This document shows positions 61,475 to 64,000 of a DNA stretch of 64,000 nt, piece by piece (positions within the stretch are counted from its first letter, which is position 1; the number at the start of each line of letters is the position of its first letter). A model generated the notes under the pieces. The model made no database searches. It worked only from the letters and a program-made list of their open reading frames with translations, and was not told the DNA's origin. The translations under genes were made by a program, and so were the position numbers. This DNA is from Sphingobium lactosutens (GTDB lineage: Bacteria > Pseudomonadota > Alphaproteobacteria > Sphingomonadales > Sphingomonadaceae): NCBI RefSeq assembly GCF_013393185.1, contig NZ_QJQX01000036.1, positions 161,665 to 225,664 on the forward strand, given 5' to 3'.

Positions 61475-61925
61475 GGAGATGGCCCCGATGGGCTCGTATG
61501 GGCTCGAGGTTGTAAGGGTGACGAGTAACGGCCGGCGCTATTATGGTCGGGCGGGGAAGGCACGGTTGGTCGAGGCGTGCCTCGAGCCGGGCATATCGGT
61601 GGCGAGGCTTGCGCTGGAGCATGGTGTCAACGCCAACCAACTGCGCAAATGGGTCAGGAAATATCAGGAGCGGCAGAGTGCGAACGGGCAGCGGAGCACG
61701 GGGCAGTTGCCGGATCCGTCGGCGTTTATCCGGGTGGAGACGTCTCCGGCGCCTGCGGAGCGGCACACCGGTGGGATCGCGCCCCGGTCTGCGGGATTGG
61801 TACCGTCAGTGCGGTTGCAGGCGTCGATGCCAAATGGCGTATCGCTGACGCTGGAGGGGTGTGACGCGCAGTTGCTGGTGGTGATGATCGATGCGCTGGG
61901 GCATTGCCATGTTCCGGCTCGCTGA
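61473..61925 (+). CDS. tnpA: IS66-family accessory protein TnpA
   Basis: 150 residues from ATG 61473. HTH region YYGRAGKARLVEACLEPGIS, VARLALEHGVNANQLRKWVR. The IS66 TnpA protein has a DNA-binding fold and is needed with TnpB and TnpC for transposition. Its translation start lies in a hairpin. Overlaps tnpB by 17 bases. Confidence 0.9.
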   Translation: MEMAPMGSYGLEVVRVTSNGRRYYGRAGKARLVEACLEPGISVARLALEHGVNANQLRKWVRKYQERQSANGQRSTGQLPDPSAFIRVETSPAPAERHTGGIAPRSAGLVPSVRLQASMPNGVSLTLEGCDAQLLVVMIDALGHCHVPAR

Positions 61926-62262
61926 AGATCTGCGCGTCTATCTCCACCGGGATCCGATCGACTTTCGCTGTGGGATCAACAGCCTTGCGATCCTAGTCGA
62001 GCAGTCGATGGGCCTCAATCCGTTCGAGCGCGCGGCGTTTGCCTTTTGCAACCGGCGCCGGACCCGGATGAAGCTGCTGTTCTTTGACCGGTCGGGCTTT
62101 GTATTGGTGCTCAAGGCGTTGACGCAGGACAAGTTCCGATGGCCCAAACGAGCGGAAACGGTGGTGGCGCTCACCGCGGAGCAATTGCGATGGCTGCTCG
62201 ACGGGATCGATATTGACGCGATGGTCCCTCATCCGGTGCGGCAATATCAGTTTGTCGGTTGA
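61909..62262 (+). CDS. tnpB: IS66-family accessory protein TnpB
   Basis: 117 residues from ATG 61909. Family core: YLHRDPIDFRCGINSLAILV, FAFCNRRRTRMKLLFFDRSG, FVLVLKALTQDKFRWP. Intact; its stop overlaps an in-frame TTG of the tnpC frame. Its exact biochemical role in IS66 transposition is unknown. Confidence 0.93.
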   Translation: MFRLAEDLRVYLHRDPIDFRCGINSLAILVEQSMGLNPFERAAFAFCNRRRTRMKLLFFDRSGFVLVLKALTQDKFRWPKRAETVVALTAEQLRWLLDGIDIDAMVPHPVRQYQFVG

Positions 62263-62303
62263 AGGCCGTTGACGCGGGAACGGGCTTTCGATTCAAGACT
62301 GCG

Positions 62304-63905
62304 ATGGATCGAGGCGGCGTCCCCACTATTGCGGAATTGATGGCGCTTCTGGCGACGAAAGCCGCTGAAGTCGAGGCATTGGCGGCCGAGAGAGACTCTC
62401 TTGCCCGGCGCATCCTGAAGCTTGAGGAGGAACTGGCGCTGGCGCGGTTGCACCGCTTTGCGCCGCGCAGCGAAAAGCACCTGGATCGTGTCTTCAATGA
62501 AGCCGAGCAGGCCTCCCTGGAGGACGATACCGACGATGGACACGACGACGTCGATGAGCCGGTCGCCGCCGATCTTCCCGACACAGGATTGCCGGAGGCG
62601 AGAAAGCCAGAAGGGAAGAAGCGCGGGCGCAAGGCACTTCCTGCCGACCTGCCGCGCCAGCGCGTCGAGTATGACCTCGCCGACGACCAGAAGGTCTGCC
62701 CGTGCTGCAGCGAACGGATGCATCGCATGGGGGAAGTGGTAACCGAGCAGCTTCACATCGAGGTGAAGGCCACGGTTCTTCAGAATGCCCGCGCCAAATA
62801 TGCATGCCGCAATTGTGACCGCACCGGGATCGCCACGCCGATCGTCACTGCGCCGATGCCCGCACAGCCCTTGCCGGGCAGCATTGCCACGGCCTCGACG
62901 CTGGCCTTTGCCCTTGTTCATAAATACGTCGATGGCACACCGCTGTATCGTTTGGCGCAAACCTTCGAGCGCGCAGGGGTACCTGTCAGCCGTGGTGCTC
63001 TGGGCCGTTGGGTGATCGCTTCGAGCGAGAGGCATTTGCATCGCATCTTTGACGCCCTGAAGCTGCGGCTCCGGTCCCAGGAGGTCATTCATGGCGACGA
63101 AACTACGGTTCAGGTGCTGAAGGAAGAGGGCAAGGCTCCTACCAGCACCTCGTATATGTGGGCCTACCGCAGCAGCCAGGACAGCGAACAGCCGATCGTG
63201 CTGTTCGACTATCAACCCGGTCGCGGGCAGGAACATCCGCAGGCCTTCCTCGGCGACTATCGCGGCATCCTGATGAGTGACGGCTATACGGCCTGGCGCA
63301 CATTGAAAGGCGCCACGCATCTGGGCTGCATGGCCCACGCCAGACGGCGCTTTGCCGACGCCCTCAAGGCGAGGAAGAAACAAGGCGGGCCGCCCGCACA
63401 GGCGCTCAAGTTCTTCGACCAGCTCTACCGGATCGAAAGGCAGGCGCGGGACGAAATACCCGATGAGGGGGAAACGCAGGCCAGCTACATGCGCCGCTTC
63501 CGCCAGAAACATAGCGTCCCGGTCCTGGATGCACTCAAGGCGTGGCTCGATGACATCGCGCCCAAGGTTGTGCCCGACACCAAGCTTGGTGATGCGGTCT
63601 CCTACACCCTCAACCAGTGGGAATACCTGACGCGCTACGTCGAAGACGGCAGGATGCCGATCGATAACAACCTTCTCGAACGCGACATCAGGGTTTTTGC
63701 AACAGGAAGAAAATCCTGGCTCTTCTGCGATACCGTGGACGGCGCACGGGCGAGCGCCGTCACCTACAGCCTGATGCTGACTTGCCGCGCCTGCGGCGTC
63801 GAGCCTCTCGCGTGGCTACGCCATGTCCTCACTGAACTTCCCCAGCGCCCTCACGACGCCGATATCGACGACCTGCTGCCATTCAACTTCGAAAGACAAG
63901 CCTGA
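62304..63905 (+). CDS. tnpC: IS66-family transposase TnpC
   Basis: 533 residues from ATG 62304; TTG 62259, overlapping the tnpB stop, is an alternative start. An N-terminal leucine-zipper-like helix (LATKAAEVEALAAERDSLAR), a zinc-finger region (CPCCSERMHRMGE, KYACRNCDRTGI), then the DDE domain with first Asp in EVIHGDETTVQVL, second in SDGYTAWRTL and Glu in IDNNLLERDIRVF. Looks intact, so the element may be active. No frameshift seen. Confidence 0.95.
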   Translation: MDRGGVPTIAELMALLATKAAEVEALAAERDSLARRILKLEEELALARLHRFAPRSEKHLDRVFNEAEQASLEDDTDDGHDDVDEPVAADLPDTGLPEARKPEGKKRGRKALPADLPRQRVEYDLADDQKVCPCCSERMHRMGEVVTEQLHIEVKATVLQNARAKYACRNCDRTGIATPIVTAPMPAQPLPGSIATASTLAFALVHKYVDGTPLYRLAQTFERAGVPVSRGALGRWVIASSERHLHRIFDALKLRLRSQEVIHGDETTVQVLKEEGKAPTSTSYMWAYRSSQDSEQPIVLFDYQPGRGQEHPQAFLGDYRGILMSDGYTAWRTLKGATHLGCMAHARRRFADALKARKKQGGPPAQALKFFDQLYRIERQARDEIPDEGETQASYMRRFRQKHSVPVLDALKAWLDDIAPKVVPDTKLGDAVSYTLNQWEYLTRYVEDGRMPIDNNLLERDIRVFATGRKSWLFCDTVDGARASAVTYSLMLTCRACGVEPLAWLRHVLTELPQRPHDADIDDLLPFNFERQA

Positions 63906-63980
63906 CCCGCCGACGTCGCTGCGGTGGCCTATCTCGTCCAGCGTCAACTATGATGGCCGCACTGCCTCCGGAAGCAGCGT

Positions 63981-64000
63981 GCTACGAAATGCGCGCTTAC
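63981..64000. repeat. IS66 right terminal inverted repeat
   Basis: Read inward from the window's last base: GTAAGCGCGCATTTCGTAGC. It ends exactly at the window edge. Confidence 0.8.

Larger units (their letters stand above)
61394..64000 (+). mobile_element. Insertion sequence of the IS66 family, apparently complete
   Basis: 2607 bases bounded by inverted repeats that begin GTAAGCGCG on the left (61394) and end CGCGCTTAC on the right (64000). It carries the IS66 trio tnpA, tnpB and tnpC in one direction with overlapping ends. The 8 bases before it are GTTAGACC; the matching target duplication would be just past the window, so this cannot be confirmed here. Confidence 0.9.

Noticed and set aside
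60348..64000. Attachment-site copy of the tRNA-Gln 3' end
   Set aside because: I looked for a repeat of the T-arm and acceptor sequence downstream and found none within the window; it could lie outside.
1..64000. CRISPR array, rRNA operon or replication origin
   Set aside because: No regularly spaced direct repeats, no rRNA conserved blocks and no DnaA-box cluster were seen.

Overview
The window is high-GC alphaproteobacterial chromosome, most likely from a member of the Sphingomonadaceae (Sphingobium/Sphingomonas type). The evidence is the dense use of GCG/CGC/GGC codons, two large TonB-dependent receptors, the argH-lptM-lysA order, the alphaproteobacterial proteins Rnk and DUF6456, and several copies of the short palindromic intergenic repeats typical of that family (6040-6144, 17181-17261, 32953-33020, 48675-48704, 60528-60553). 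The genus is inferred from style, not from a search.

Layout. 1-2.8 kb: a multidrug efflux operon (EmrA/HlyD-type adaptor and NodT-type outer-membrane lipoprotein) divergent from a TetR repressor, with two copies of one operator-like sequence between them. 2.8-5.3 kb: an unrecognised minus-strand cassette holding a 46-residue acidic peptide, two related cupin-like proteins and a winged-helix protein without a working receiver; a palindrome separates it from a response regulator (5428-6042). 6.2-9.9 kb: argH, lptM, lysA and a siroheme-synthase N-terminal half. 9.9-15.1 kb: a thioredoxin-like lipoprotein, then a TonB-dependent receptor followed by a Tat-type aminotransferase and an exported RidA protein. 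15-22 kb: AI-2E transporter, rRNA methyltransferase, MFS transporter, acetyltransferase and a second receptor.

22-29 kb carries ffh-rpsP-rimM-trmD-rplS, but a vapBC toxin-antitoxin pair, a serine hydrolase and two small membrane proteins lie between rimM and trmD. 29-31 kb: a membrane protein, an amino acid permease and a higBA pair. 31.8-35.5 kb: dapF-mtaB-ftsY-yciB, where mtaB contains an in-frame copy of a palindromic repeat. 35.5-41.5 kb: rnk, sodB, a degenerate hemerythrin, a methyl-accepting chemotaxis protein with a coupled small protein, a 2Fe-2S ferredoxin, a J-domain protein, the RNase P RNA gene and an AmpD-like amidase. 41.6-46.9 kb: a compact chemotaxis operon cheA-W-Y-B-R. 47-51.9 kb: a small lipoprotein, mscL, a lemA/TPM/Nudix operon, a DUF6456 gene and an XRE regulator that ends inside a composite palindromic element.

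52-60 kb: a glycosyltransferase, a short molybdopterin-oxidoreductase homologue that lacks its expected metal-ligand region and C-terminal domain, modA, modBC (separated from modA by an opposing HAD phosphatase), a coiled-coil protein and dTDP-glucose 4,6-dehydratase. A tRNA-Gln(CTG) gene at 60274-60347 then marks a change of style: beyond it lie accessory genes (an SH3/excalibur protein and an AlpA-like DNA-binding gene), the latter broken by an apparently complete IS66-family element whose right inverted repeat is the last 20 bases of the window. No CRISPR array, rRNA operon or replication origin was seen.
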